Assembly: GCA_018894105.1 (NCBI GenBank)
Contig: CM032121.1
Span: forward strand, 28,930,230 to 28,994,229
DNA length: 64,000 bases
From: Jacaranda mimosifolia
Lineage: Eukaryota > Streptophyta > Magnoliopsida > Lamiales > Bignoniaceae
Direction: 5' to 3'
The notes beneath the pieces were generated by a model. The model was not told where the DNA came from, searched no databases, and was given only the letters and a program-made list of their open reading frames with translations. Each line of letters starts with the position of its first letter. The stretch's first letter is position 1. Positions 45,906 to 59,323 of the stretch are shown piece after piece. The position numbers and the translations under genes were made by a program.

Positions 45906-48752
45906 TGTAACACCCCAAAAATTATATGGTTGGTAGAATTTAATTTTCATTATTTTAATTTTCATGAATTTTAATTTTTATTTTCTTTTATTATTTTATT
46001 GAAAGTTTGGGGATCAATTTGTAAATAAGGAAAACTCGATTTCCAAGAATTTTAGAGGTTTTGGGGTCGATTCGCAAATAAATAGGACTTGATTAGACCA
46101 CAATTGAAATTTTAGGGGTTTGCATGGAAGTCTTCAGGTCTATTGGGTCAAAGTCCTACTTTCTTAAACTGGAGGGACTCAATTGAACAACTCTATGAAA
46201 ATTTGAGGGCCAAATTAGAAATTCTAAAAAGTCACCCCCATTAATATCACAATTTTCATTTCCCTCCCCATTTCTTCTTCCTTCTTCATTGCGCACCCTC
46301 TTCCCCCTCCACCGATGATTTCTCTGGCGACCCTCATTTCCTAAAACTAAATTGGCTATTTCTTTCCCCTCACCCTACCAACACCCTGGTACCACATGTA
46401 TGGCGTTTTAGATAGCGGACCACAAAAAAACTGGAGCTAAAAGTTGACCACGACGGTAAGCAACGGGCGATGATGGAGCAGCGACGGGAACATACTTTTG
46501 GGCAGCATTTTTGGAAGCTCTCAGCTTGAGGAACATACTGATACCCATGCATGGGAGTATGGCACCGTGGCAGAGGTGGATTTTAGTAAAATTCTCGTGG
46601 CGGTGTTGAGATATCAAGGCTGCAATTGGAGGTCTTCCTGGCGACGAAACCTGCTATGAAGGTGGGTGTTGGACAAATCTCATTGAAAGGCATCTTTTAG
46701 TGGTGGCGTTGGTCTCTTTTCGGCAGCGGCGGTAGCGCGACGGCGGTGGAGAGACAGTATCACCTCCTCGACACAACGATTGCACTCGTGTACTTGGTTT
46801 GTGATTTTGGAACTCCAATAATTGAATCTTAGGTTAAAAGTTGAAATGGGATTATGTATACATACATTTATATTGTACAATTTCATTTATAGATCTTGTA
46901 TTATGACAAAAATGAGGATTTGTATATGAGTTGGATATATATATAGATGCATCTAGTGGGCTCGGATATATTGTACTATATGGTAACATAGATTAATTAA
47001 ATATGTTAAAGGATTTAAACCCTAACTTAAGGAGTTCATGAATTTGAAAACTAAGTGGCGTCAATTGGGTTAATTATGATGATTTGACTACTATTGTTGA
47101 TTTAGGGTAATGTTATGAGAATGATTATATAATTGAGGACCAGATCACATCCCATTACTAGAATAGATACAAACCCCCATGACTATTTCTGTAATAATCG
47201 GCTTAATTAGTGTGTTTCATGCCGATAGTATTGATCGAATCTTAATTATAGTGTTGATTGATAAACTAGCGATTTTGGGACTGCTAATAGTATAATCGTA
47301 ATTATTAAATGTCGAACAAGGATTTTGGTCGTGAATACACTCTTTTAGTTAGGTGATGAAGAAGTAGGTCCTGCTGACCAGTAGACCGCTGACTGTGATT
47401 TACTTTTTCTAAGACTACGGAGGTGAGGGTCTGACAATCTGGCACTTTCCCATACATATTTGTTATTGTGATGAACCCCTGTGAAGGTTCTTGTTTCTGT
47501 ACTGACTGTATCATGTTTATTGAAATCTATAAAATTTCTTAAGATCTCGATTGTTATCTGATGTGTACACCTCTGTGAGGGTTATCTCTTGTTATTGATT
47601 CTTAATCCTCTCTGTTCTGGCACCCAAAATTCTTGCGTGTTCTCTATATCCCTCTATGGCCTTACTGTCTTGTTATCGATACAGTCCTATATTGTTATCT
47701 GTTGCCTTACCGACATACTTGTTATCTGTTACAACTTTAAATAGCCATATTGGCTTATCTAAATTGTTTGCTCATATCGTATTACCTTGTCGGCATTTCT
47801 GTACTTTCTGTACTATCTTGTTCTGTTATCTTTGCCTCGCTGATATATTTGTTTACCTAGTATTCGTGATACGCTAGGGGTTTCTCCCTAAGCATCTGCA
47901 CAAACTGTTATTGATACTGTTATATATACGGAGAATTATTGGGCCAAGGGCTGATCCTGGCGAGATGTTTGGTTATGTGGGGCACGCTATGTAGTTCCAC
48001 ATGGGTGTCAACGATATGCTAGGGATTTTCCCTTAGTTATCAGCGATGCACTAGGGATTTCCCCTAGGCATCTGCATGCGCCATATAGTATGTATGGGCA
48101 TCTGCCATGTTCCAAGCTGTCACGCTTTGGTAAGCTGATTGACTGACTAGTATAAGGTGAATCTGCTATGCATGTTTTGTTGTAATCTGTTGGAATACGT
48201 ATGCTTCAGGTTTATTTTGCTTGATTGTATCCTGACTCATTGAAATATGTTCTTGGAGCAATAAGGCATGAAAGTTTCCTATTTTGCTAAACATTACTGC
48301 CTGTTTCTTGATATGTCTTGCTCTGACTTTTAAATTTGTGATTTGTTGACTTGAATCTTCCTCGATAGATCCTTACTGTTGTTCTCAAGTTTATCCCTTA
48401 CTAAGACTTTGGACTTACCCCCCCGGTGTCTCTTTGATTTTCTTAGACAGGTTTTGGTGATGAACTCGGACCTTAGGCATGGACTGGTGAATGTTTTGTA
48501 ATAGATTAGATGTTTATATACTAAGACTGAATTATGACATGAGGCATGTAAATATTATGTTAATTGTTAAAGGATCACTATGGCACGTATGCAGTAATTT
48601 TATATCAAGGTTTGTTTAAGTTGAACCTGTTGCTGCTTTTGATGGGTTTGAAATGTTAAGTATGGGCTTATTATTCAATTTATGGGTTTTGAGATTAAAA
48701 CTGAACTGAGTGGCGCCTCAACTTAGGGGCTATCCTAAGAGGGGGCGTGATA
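45906..48752 (+). repeat. 5' LTR of the gypsy element, about 2.85 kb
   Basis: Starts tgtaacacccc and ends about gggggcgtgata, with the last bases changed from the expected ca. It contains two or three 28-35-base units built on gctagggatttcccctaggcatc (47868, 48010, 48039). The minus-strand frames within it (46370-46886, 47305-47514) have no domain and are shadows. Confidence 0.88.
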
Positions 48753-48772
48753 GAGGTAGTATTAAAGCCTTG
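48753..48772 (+). promoter_or_regulatory. Degenerate primer binding site
   Basis: gaggtagtattaaagccttg directly follows the 5' LTR. It resembles the initiator-Met tRNA complement tggtatcagagc with an extra gta and C-to-T type changes. Position and partial match support it. Confidence 0.6.
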
Positions 48773-48959
48773 GTTATGAATGACCTAGGTATTAAATATT
48801 ATTGAGCTTTATAGCTGACTTGTTATTTAGGTTAGATAGGATTTGAACCTTGTGTGTTTTGGGCATATTAGAAGGTTTATATGATCCAAGGAAAGATTGG
48901 GAATATATTTGATGACTTGGCATTAACGAGATAGATTTATGTGATTTTTGTGTTGTAGG

Positions 48960-49720
48960 ATGGTTGACGACCATAGAGAAGGAAATAAGCTCGTAGATAG
49001 ACTGAGCTAGGAATCTTCAGAGGATAAGATTAAGGCGCTAGATAAAAAAAAAGTGAACTTGCTGAGATTGTGTCAATCGATTGAAGACAAATTATATAAC
49101 CAGCACGAGTCACTTATGCAAGGCCGAGCTGAGATGTATCAACTAAGATCAGTGCTGGGAGCTAGAGACTACCTCATAGATCGAGAGTGGATATGGGGTG
49201 AGCATAGTGGAGGCATAGGTGCATGGACTTTGTACCATATGAGATTAGATGGAGGCCACGTTTTGAGCATTAGAGACTGACTACAGGAGGTCCGTGGACA
49301 CCCTCCTCCCCCCGTGATGGATGAGATTAGCAGGATGGTGACTCACTATGGTAGGTCCATAGACTAGTTCATAGGAGTCGGCATAAAGATCGATACCGAG
49401 GCTGGACCTTCAGGGATTCGTCTAGCTCTAGAGCTCAGGCACGGATAGGGAGTGCAGATCGAGAAATGACCCATAAGGGACCCAGTAATGGCACATGAGG
49501 AGGATCCCGAGGAGGAACTGAATGAATATGTTGAGAAATTCTTGATGCGGATTCCATTCCAAACCCTCGATGGTAGCACTATTGGAGATTAATGATGAGG
49601 ATGACCTTAGCAGTAAGAGGACGATGATTATGATACAATTTTGGATCGGATAAAGGATAATGAGGATGCCGAGTCTAGTATGACTTGGTGCCCATGAATG
49701 CATTGCACACATGTATTTGG
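48960..49720 (+). pseudogene. Additional reading frame upstream of gag, function unknown
   Basis: From the ATG at 48960 a continuous but stop-interrupted frame reads MVDDHREGNKLVDRLS, then IKALDKKK and LLRLCQSIEDKLYNQHESL, RDYLIDREWIWGEHSGG and further acidic stretches to about 49700. It precedes the gag start at 50090 by more than 1 kb and contains no Gag zinc knuckle or recognised domain. Part of it looks helical and charged. It could be an extra ORF as reported in some plant gypsy elements, or a captured host fragment. I do not recognise it. The next 370 bases (49721-50089) are non-coding and AT-rich. Confidence 0.5.
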
Positions 49721-50089
49721 GGTAGTAGTAGCTTCTGACTGTTAGATCGCGTAGTATCGGCTGATATTTTCTCCCCCTCCTAATGCCTTATCATTTTGTA
49801 TATGATCGGGCGTATAGTTAGCATAGCCATTTTGCAAATTTTGAACCTATGTATACGATAATGTAACTTTGCTAATGCTAACCTATTATATTAATGAAAT
49901 TATCTTTCAGATATTTGTTAGTAGATTTCCTTTTTTTTTCTACTATGAGTAATTGAAATTTTACTAAACTTTGCTTTTCTTTATTTTTGAAAGCTTAAGA
50001 AATTCTGAAGGATTATTGAGGGCTAAGGTGTTGATTTGCAACTTATAATCACAAGCTTGAGACATACTCCAGAAATCTCAAAGTAAGAG

Positions 50090-53000
50090 ATGGCATCCCA
50101 TGGTAGTATTGCTAGACTCGCTCCGCCTAGAATTGGCCGACGAGGGAGACCTTATGGGAAACCAGTCAATGACCGACGTGCTCCAAGATGAGGGGCACCT
50201 GTTCACTCTCAACCCATGCAAGAAGAAGAGGTTTTGCAAACCCCTTTAGTGGGTCAGCCAGCGGACCTTATGGATCAGAGGGGATCAGGAGTTAGGCTGT
50301 AGGCTCAATAGATGGCTGAAGATCGGGCATTGGAACAGTTTGTTCACTTTCAACCCCCAAAGTTTTTAGGAGAACATGTTGACCGAAAAGCGAAAGAACG
50401 GGTAGAGAACCTAGAAGTCATATTCAAGACCCTACGCTACCCAGACGAATAGAAAGTGCAGTTTGCCACATTCCTCTTAGCAGGATCTGCGAGGAGCTGA
50501 TGGAAATGATTAACCGCAGATGGACTGCTTTAGGAACCCACAGGATGTGGAATAACTTTACCAAGGAGTTCATGGACAAATATATACCTTTGGTGGTCAA
50601 GCAGTCAAGAGAACAGGAGTTCATGAACTTAATTCAAGAAAACCAGTCCGTCAGTTAGTATGAGGCGACTTTCAGCCGGCTTATACAGTATGCGCCCTAC
50701 ATTTTAGAGGATGAGAGTCGACAAACCCAAAGATTTGTACAGGGCCTATGGCCGGAGTTCAAATGGGGTTTGGTCCTTTTCGATTTACTGAATTTCAACA
50801 TCGCAATGAGCAAGGCACTGCAGTTACAATCGGAGTTATAGGAGATTCGAAAAATCGAAGATAGGGGTTGGAAAGGAAGACTACCCCCTAGAGGACCAAG
50901 TGGCACTAGTAAGAAACAGCCAAGGCTACAAGCTGGAGGCATACCCTAATGAGTTCCTTGGACTGACGGGATAATAAATCGAGCTCAAGATAAGGCACTA
51001 GTGCAATGTGGATTCTGTGGGACAATTGGGCATGAAGAAGCAAATTGTTGGTAGAAACAGGGCAAGTGCCTATAGTATGGAAGTAACTAACATTTTCTGA
51101 AGGATTGCCCCAGAATGAAAGGCCCAATGCTTGCAGAAAAAGAAAAGCAGAAAGTTTGGGCCCATGCTTATGCCCTAATCGGAGAAGATACACCGGCCCC
51201 AACGAGGTAGTAGAAGGTATGATTACTATCTCTAAAAATCTTGGTAAAGCATTATATGATCCTGGTGCTTTACATTCATTTATATCTGTTCATTTTTCTC
51301 AAAAATTAAATATGCTACCTAAAATCATGGTTTATCAATTCCAAGTTCAGACACCCTTAGGAGTAGGGTTAATCACAGACACCATGTATTGGGATTGCCC
51401 AGTCATGATCAAGGACCGAGTATATCCAGCCAATCTAATACGGATGCCTATCCAAGGGTATGACCCAATACTTGGAATGGACTGGCTGTACCACCATCAG
51501 GCACAGGTTAATTGCTATACCAAGTGTATTACACTTGAAGAATGGACATCAATATTAACACACTATTTGGCAGATAACACTTCCTCGATACCGATCATAT
51601 CAACACTTGAGGCTAGACAGATTTTGAATGAAGGTGGGCAAGGATTTTTGCCACACCTTATTAATAAACCTCGGGATGCGGTCAGGATAGAGAAAGTGGA
51701 AATGGTAGCTGAGTATTCAGAGGTGTTCCCTGAAGAGTTGAACTTGCTACCCCTTGATAGAGAAATAAATTTTATTATTCACACTCTTGCTGAGGCCACA
51801 CCTTTCTCCAAGATTTCTTACCGGATGGTACCTATTGAGCTTAAAGAGCTGAAGAGCCAACTATAGGAGCTGTTGGAGAAGAAGTTAATTAGACCTAGCA
51901 CGTCCCCTTGGGGAGACTCAGTACTATTCGTTAAGAAAAGGGATGGGTCTTTTAGAATGTGCATCGACTATAGAGAATTGAATAAGGTTACTATCAAGAA
52001 TAAGTATCCTTTACCACACGTAGAGGATTTATTTGACCTGTTGCAGGGATCAAGAATCTTCTCAAAGCTGGGCTTGAGACATGGGTACTTCTAGCTAAAG
52101 ATTTCAAAAGAAGATATCTCAAAGAATTTTTCAGTTCTCGATACGATCATTATGAATTCGTAGTGATGCCGTTTTGTCTAACCAATGCCCTAGCAGCATT
52201 CATGAATTTGATGCACTGGATATTCAGACCATACTTGGACCAATTTGTGGCCATCTTCATTGACGACATCTTGGCATTCTCTAAATCCAGAGAAGAACAC
52301 AGAAAACACTTACACATAGTTCTGAGAACTTTAAAAGAGCATCAGATGTATGCCAAGTTCAGTAAGTGCGAGTTCTGGATAGAGAAAGTAATCTTTCTGG
52401 GTCACATAATCATTCGAAGCAGGATAGAAGTTGATCCCTCTAAAGTAAAAAGTGATTGTCAGTCGGAAAAGGCCTAGAAATATTACTGAAGTTTGGAGCT
52501 TTTTGGGATTGGTCGGATACTACCGGAGATTTGTTCAAAATTTCTCCAAGATAGCTGGTCCGTTGACCAAGTTAACCTAAAAAGACCAACCGTTTGATTG
52601 GAATGTAGATTGCAAGAGAAGCTTCCAAGAATTGAAGAACGGCCTAATTAGAGCTCTAGTTTTAGCTCTTCCAAATGGGTTAAGAGATTTTGTGGTATAT
52701 ACAGACACCTCTTATAAAGGGTTGGGATGCGTGTTGATGCAGAAAGGGTGTGTTATTACTTATGCATCCAGGAAGTTGAAACCTCATTAGGAGAACTATC
52801 CGACTCATGATCTGGAACTGGCCGCGGTCATTTTTACACTTTCAAAATGGAGGCATTATCTCTATTGAGCTACATTTGAAGTATATACAGATCATAAAAG
52901 CCTCAAGTATCTATATTCACAAAAGGATTTGAACATGAGGCAGCGTAGATGGATGGAGTTTTTGGAAGATTATGACTTTTCCATCACCTATCATATGAGA

Positions 53001-54600
53001 AAAGCAAATATAGTAGTCGATGCTCTAAGCCGAAAGGCAGGAATGGTTCATCTGCAAAGGGCAGAAGAATCAGGAAGACTGAGGATGAGTGCTGTGCTAA
53101 GATTAAAATAGCGAGCTTGGGTTGCGGGAGTAAAAATATAGCCTAAACCATCTGATGAAATTCGACGAGCCCAAGCCAAGGATAAGTGGATGTTAAAACA
53201 GAGAGAAATAGTTGGAATTTTTGAAGAGTCCGAGTTCGGTACCGATAGCCAAGGCACATTACCATTTCATAAGAGAATATGTGTACCTAAAGAGATAAAG
53301 GAAAGATTATTAGAAGAGGCACACAGAGCAAGATATGCAATATATCCGAGAGCAACGAAGATGTATCAAGACTTAAACAAACAGTTTTGGTGGAATGGGA
53401 TGAAGAAAGATGTAGTAGACTATGTGCAAAAATGCATGACCTGCCAGTTAATGAAAGTAGAACACCAGTGACCATCAGGGTTGTTACAACCACTTCTTAT
53501 CCTTGACTGGAAATTGGAACAAGTGATCATGGACTTTGTGATCGATCTACTGATGGATCGAGGAGGATATGATAGTATCTGGGTAATAGTAGACCGTTTA
53601 ATGAAGTATGCACATTTTCTACTAATCGAAACGGATTACAAGGTTGAGAAATTAGCAGGATTATACATCAAGAGATCGTAAGATTACACAAATTTCCAAT
53701 CAGAATTGTATTAGATTGGGATCCAAAGTTCACATAGAGACTTTGGAAAAGTTTGCAGAAACACCTGGGAACAAGGTTATAGTTTAGCTCAGCCGCCCAT
53801 GCTCAGATCGACGGACAGTCAGAAAGGGTTATTTGAATTTTGGAAGACATGATGTGAGCTTGTGTTTTGGATTTCGGTGGAAGTTGGACTCTACATCTGC
53901 CGTTGATTGAATTTGCCTTCAATAACATTTATCAGTCTATTATTCAAATGGCACCGTACGAAGCACTATACGGTCGAAAGTGTCAGTCCCCGTTGCATTG
54001 GGATCTGGCAATGTACAAAGGTACCATTGGCGAATCTCCGGGAACTATAAAGCCTGAACTGATTCAAGAGACTGTTGAGAAGGTATAGATTATTAAGTGA
54101 CGGATGAAAGCTGCCCAGGACCGATAGAAAAGTTATGCAAATAAATAAAGAAAGGATTTGAAATTTGAAGTTGGTGATCGAGTGTTTCTCAAGGTATCAT
54201 CGAGGAAAGGGGTCAGAAGAATCGGTAAAGGCGAAAAGCTGAGTCCAAGATGTATTGTACCTTATGAAGTATGTGAAAGAGTTGGACCAGTAGCTTATCG
54301 TCTTGTACTACCCCAGGACCTGGCAGGGATACGTGATGTCGTTCATGTGTCACAACTTCAGAAATACTATCCTGATCCTTCCCACGTCATATCTCATGAC
54401 CTCATGCAATTGAAATATGATCTGACGTACGAGGAGCAATTAGTTCGTATCTTGGATAAAAAATTTTGGGAGCTTAGGAATCGAAGGATTCCTCAAGTGA
54501 AGGTGCTATGGTGCAACCATAATGTGGAAAAAGTAACCTAAGAGTAAGAGGGTTTCATGTACCAACAATATCCTGAGCTCTTCCAATATTCAGATGAGAA
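50090..54600 (+). pseudogene. Gypsy gag-pol polyprotein remnant
   Basis: Gag starts at an ATG at 50090 and reaches a zinc knuckle CGFCGTIGHEEANC near 51010. The protease has LYDPGALHSFIS near 51255 (the usual active-site DSGA is DPGA here). Reverse transcriptase: [20 protein letters not shown] near 51910, [12 protein letters not shown], and the catalytic FIDDIL near 52257. RNase H: VVYTDTSYKGLGCVL near 52695. Integrase: the zinc-binding region keeps CMTC but one His position reads IYPR. The C-terminal part shows VGDRVFLKVS and VVHVSQLQKY. A chromodomain-like tail (RNRRIPQVKVLW) lies near 54475. TAG stops at 51864, 52092, 52788, 53109 and 53139, TGA at 52866 and 53469, and frameshifts near 52130 and 52450 inactivate it. 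An out-of-frame junction occurs near 53680. Confidence 0.95.
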
Positions 54601-54620
54601 TCTGGGGACTAAATTCTTTT

Positions 54621-54634
54621 AAGAGGGGGAGGTT
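54621..54634 (+). promoter_or_regulatory. Polypurine tract before the 3' LTR
   Basis: aagagggggaggtt directly precedes tgtaacaccc of the 3' LTR. It is the normal plus-strand primer position of LTR retrotransposons. Confidence 0.85.
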
Positions 54635-57304
54635 TGTAACACCCCAAAAATTATATGGTTGGTAGAATTTAATTTTCATTATTTTAATTTTGATGAATTT
54701 CAATTTTAATTTTATTTTATTATTTTATTGAAAATTTAGGGATCAATTCGTAAATAAGGAAAACTTAATTTCCAAGAATTTTAGAGGTTTTGGGGTCGAT
54801 TCACAAATAAATAAGACTTGATTAGACCATAATTGAAATTTTGGGGGTTTGTATAGAAGTCTTCAGGTTAACTAGGTCAAAGTCCTACTTTCATAAACTG
54901 GAGGGACTCAATTGAACAACTTTATAAAATTTTGAGAGCTAATTTAGAAATTATAAAAAGTCACCCATATAAATATCACATTTTTCATTTCCCTCCTTAT
55001 TTCTTCTTCCTTCTTCACGTGCACCTTCTTCCATCTCCACCTGTAATTTCCTCCGGCGACCCTCATTTCCCAAAACTAAATTGGCCATTTCCTTCCCCTT
55101 ACCCCCAGCAACACCCTGGTACCACATGTATGGCATTTCAGGTGGCGGACCACCAAAAAATTAGAGCTAAAAGTTGACCGCGGCGGTGAGCAATAGGTGA
55201 CGACGGAGTAACGGAAGGAACATGCTTCTGGGTAGTATTTCTGGAAGCTCTTAGCTTGAGGAACATGTTGGTACCCTTGCATGGGAGTTTGGCATGGTAG
55301 CGAAGGCGAATTTTAGCAAAATCTTCATGGCGGCACTGAGACATCGATGTTGAAATTGGAGGTCTTCTCGATGGCGAAACCTGCAATTAAGGTGAGTGTT
55401 GGACAACTCTCATTGAAAGGCGTCTTTTGGTGGTGGCGTTGGTCTTTTTCTGGCGGCGACGGTGCAGAGGCAATATCATTTTCTCGATGCAACGATTACA
55501 CTTGTGTGCTTGGTTTGTGATTTCGACACTCTAATAATCAAATCTTGGGTTAAAAGTTGAAATGGGATTATGTATATATATATACATATTTATTGTACCA
55601 TTTCATTTATAAATCTTGCATTATTACAAAAATGAGGATTTGATATATGAGTTGGATATGTACATCATCCTTGGATATATATATACACACACACATGCGA
55701 CTAGTGGGCCCAGATATATTTTACTATATGGTATCATGGATTAATTAAGTTTGTTAAAGGATTAAAACCCTAATTTAAGGAGTTCATGAATTTGAAAACT
55801 AAATGGTGATAATTGGGTTAATTATGATGATTGGACTACTATTGGTGATTTGGGGGTAATGTTATGAGAATGGTTATGTAATTAAGGACCATATTACATC
55901 CCATTACTGGGACCAATACAAACCCTTGTGACTATTTCTGTAATAATCGGCTTAATTAGCATGTTTCGTATCGATAGTATCGATCGAATCTTAATTATAG
56001 TATTGATTGATAAACTAATGATTTTGGGACTGCTAATAGTATAGTCATAATTATTGAAGGTCAAATAAGGATTTTGATTGTGAACACATTCATTTAGTTA
56101 GGTGATGAAGAGGTGGGTCTTACTGACCAGTAGATTATTGACTGTGATTTGCTTTTTCTGAGACTACAGAGGTAAGGGTCTGCCAATCTGGCACTTTCTC
56201 ATACCTCTCTGTTATTGTGATAAACCCTCGTGAGGGTTCCTGTTTCATTACTGAATGCATCGTGTTTATTTAAATCTATAAATTTCTTGAGGTCTTGATT
56301 ATTATTTGTTATCTGATGTGTACACCCCTATGAGGGTTATCGCTTTATATTAATTCTGAATCCTATTTGTTCTGGCACCTAGAACTCTCGCCTATTTTTT
56401 ATATCCCTATGTGGCCTTACTGTCTTGTTATTTGTTGCCTTGCCATCACACTTGTTATCCGTTACAGCTTTAAATGGCCATGTTGGCTTTTTTGAATTGT
56501 TTACTGATATCGTATTACCTTGTCGGCATTTTAGTGCTATTATGTACTGTTTTGTTATGTTACCGCTTGCCTCGCTGGCACATTTGTTACCTGGTATCCA
56601 TGATATGCTAGGGATTTCCCTTTGAGTATTAGCGATGTGCAAGGGATTTCTCCCTAGGCATCTGCACAAATTGTTATTGATATTGTTATATGTACGGAGA
56701 ATTATTGGGCCAAGGGCTAATCCTGGCGAGATGTTTGGTTATATGGGACACGCCATGCAGTTTCGCATGGATGTCAGCGATACGCTAGGGATGTTCCCCT
56801 AAGTGTCGGTGATACGCTTGGGATTTTCCCCTAGGCATTAGCGGTGCGCTATAGATTTCCCCCTAGGCATCTGCGGTGCGCCATACAGTCCGTATAGGTA
56901 TCTACCATGTACCAAGCTGTCATCTCTGGTATACAGATTAATTGATTGGTATAAGGTGAATCTACTATGCATGTTTTGTTGTAATCTGTTGGAATGCGTA
57001 TGCTTCAGGTTTGCTTTGCTTGACTGTTTCCTGATTGCTTGAAATCTGTTCCTGGAGCAATAAGGCATGAGAGTTTTCTGTTTTGCTAAATATTACTGCC
57101 TGTTTCTTGATATGTCTTGCTCTGATGTGAAATTTGTAATCTATTGAGTTGAATCTTCCTCAATAGATCCTCACTGTTGTTCTTAAGTTTGTCACTCACT
57201 AAGTCTTTGGACTTACCCCCCGTATCACTTTGATTTTCTCAAACAGGTTTTGGTGATGAACTCGGACCTCAGGCATGGACTGGTGAATGTTTTATAATAG
57301 ATTA
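54635..57304 (+). repeat. 3' LTR of the gypsy element, interrupted at 57304
   Basis: Collinear with 45906-48508 of the 5' LTR, then broken at atagatta where the 5' LTR continues gatgtttatata. It holds about five copies of the gctagggatttcccctagg unit (56601, 56629, 56775, 56807, 56840), more than the 5' LTR. Confidence 0.9.
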
Positions 57305-58439
57305 GGGGCATGTTCTTTAGCATTTTGGGTGTTTTCTAGAAAATATTTTGGGAGAATGGGTTTTTGGTAAAACATTTGGAGAATGTGCCAAGTGTTCTTT
57401 TGTGTTTTGGGAAAACATGGAAAATGAACTGAGAATAAGTTGTTTGTTTTTTTGTGTTTTGGGAGGGGGAAAATTCTACTGTAGTAGTTAAATCAGTTCT
57501 TTTTTTTTGTTGTGTTTGTTGGATTAAAGTAATATTTTAATGTAATATATATGTGTATTTATAGTTGGATGATTTATGTATATGTATGTATATATATAAT
57601 GATTGAAATATGATTGTATTGAAATGATGTTTAATTAATTTGTGTGATAATTTATTTTGATATTTTTTATTTTTTTAAAATTAAAAATAGCGTATTGCAT
57701 ATAACATTCATTAATTAAAAAGAAAAGTAATTAGTATAAACTCACATTAACTAATAATTATAAATAGTAATAAACCAAACTAATAATCTAATAAGGTCTA
57801 TATATTGCCGTTAATTAATTTAATTAATATAAGAATTGATAATATATTTACTTGTGAATAAACCCAAATTAATTTTAATGTGAACATAGTATACTATTGT
57901 ATTATTATAATTCCTCATATATGCAACAAATAGTTTAATTAAATATATGGAGTCATTATTTATTAAATTATATAAATTAATATGCAATAATAATTATTTT
58001 ATCATATTAATTTAAATTTAATATAATGATTTCGTAAGATTAATAAACGAACAACCATGTATAATTATTTTAGAAGTTGAATAAAGATAAGAAATTAATG
58101 TAAATGGTTAACGTAATAATTGTTGTGTTTTTTTTATTTAATTAAACAGGTCAGTCGAATAAATGTTTAAAAATTTAATAATTTTTAATTATTAGATGTA
58201 AATTGTATGTTTAATAATATTAACTATTTGATGACAATTAAATACAATATTTGTTCATTTGCCAAGTAATACGTTACTTGATTAAACGCACAATGAAGTA
58301 TGATCGTGGAATAATAAATTATCTTCAATATCTAATACGTGCTAATATTTGTAGTACGACAAACGTAAAGCAGTTCTTAGTTTCACCTACAGAACATGAA
58401 AAAAGTCCAAACATATCAACATTTAATGACCTACCTTGG

Positions 58440-59323
58440 GGATGGTAGATTGCGCGGTCAGCATCGCGTAGTGCTGACCTTGCTAGTACTAGTAGAACCA
58501 GATGAATGTGGTCTCCTCATCCATGGAAGGAGTCCACGCTATGTCCTCGCTCGACTATGTACTGATGCCCTATCATTATGAAGATGATTGTCATTGTATG
58601 GTTGAGGTATATATGGTTCTGCAAGATTGCGAATTGTCTCAATCCCTAACTGTAGTGGTGAAAATGTGGGTACGTGTGGTTGCTAGTAATGAAATGATGT
58701 ACGATATGCATCAGATTCCGCAACAATAATTGGGTAAAGGTGATCCCTACCACCCTGTACTCTAGCATCAACATTAGCATCCACATGATCCATCTAGTCA
58801 ATTGGTGTCGCCTCTACGAAAATCTCGTGTAATAAATCATATCGGGGCTTCCCTCGCTCAAAATAACATGATGATGAAGGCTTCAACTACAAATGAAATA
58901 GATTTGCAAAATTATTATATTGTTGTACAGAGAAAGACAAAAATGCATTAAAGACATTATTCGTTATATTGAACATATTCTTACTTGAGACAACCTATCA
59001 TGCAAATCAGGTGGCACATACATCTCTCCCATACGTGCATTATGTCGCACCCCAGGATGCTGCATGATTATGGTCACTATTTCATACCTATCCTTCAAGT
59101 CATAGAACTGCATAGTAACGAAGTTAGTGGTGAAAGGCCTGTGGAAATGTCGTCTCAACTTATATGCTAATTCTGGCATACATATCTTAACGTACGTGTC
59201 ATTAATGAATGAGTCGATGGTGTTAGCATCTAACAACATATGTATGAATCTCTCATTTACATCAGAAATCCATACATTAGGAGTATTAGAAGCAAGAGCA
59301 TCTATAGATCGACATCGGCTCAT
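58440..59323 (-). pseudogene. Myb/SANT-like ORF in the Harbinger-type element
   Basis: Exon 1 (59323-58985) opens with an ATG. It reads a Trp-containing, Myb/SANT-like block (VWISDVNERFIHMLL, ending MQFYDLKDRYEIVTIIMQH, then GEMYVPPDLHDRLSQ) and ends at a canonical donor, gtaaga. The next exon starts at 58886 after an acceptor (tttgtag) and reads YFERGKPRYDLLHEIFVEAT. An in-frame TAG follows at 58794, and a further stop lies in the SFHY region. The pattern resembles plant L10-interacting Myb-domain proteins and the ORF1 proteins of PIF/Harbinger elements. The stops suggest it is broken, unless an intron removes them. Confidence 0.6.

Larger units (their letters stand above)
45906..57304 (+). 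mobile_element. Ty3/gypsy retrotransposon (chromovirus, Tekay/Del-like), decayed
   Basis: The 5' LTR begins tgtaacaccccaaaaatt at 45906 and the 3' LTR begins with the same string at 54635, after a polypurine tract. Between them are Gag, protease, reverse transcriptase, RNase H, integrase and a chromodomain-like tail in gypsy order. The 3' LTR stops at 57304, exactly at a TTA where another transposon is inserted. Its last part should lie beyond that insertion. The 5' flank is inside a Helitron pseudogene. Stops and frameshifts show the element is dead. The two LTRs differ by many substitutions and by repeat copy number, so it is old. The clade call rests on the long LTR, the initiator-Met-like primer site and the C-terminal motifs. 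Confidence 0.93.

Noticed and set aside
46370..46886. Minus-strand frames in the gypsy 5' LTR (and again at 55076-55386 in the 3' LTR)
   Set aside because: Similar frames occur in both LTRs only because the LTRs are copies. There is no domain and the frames are not conserved between them.
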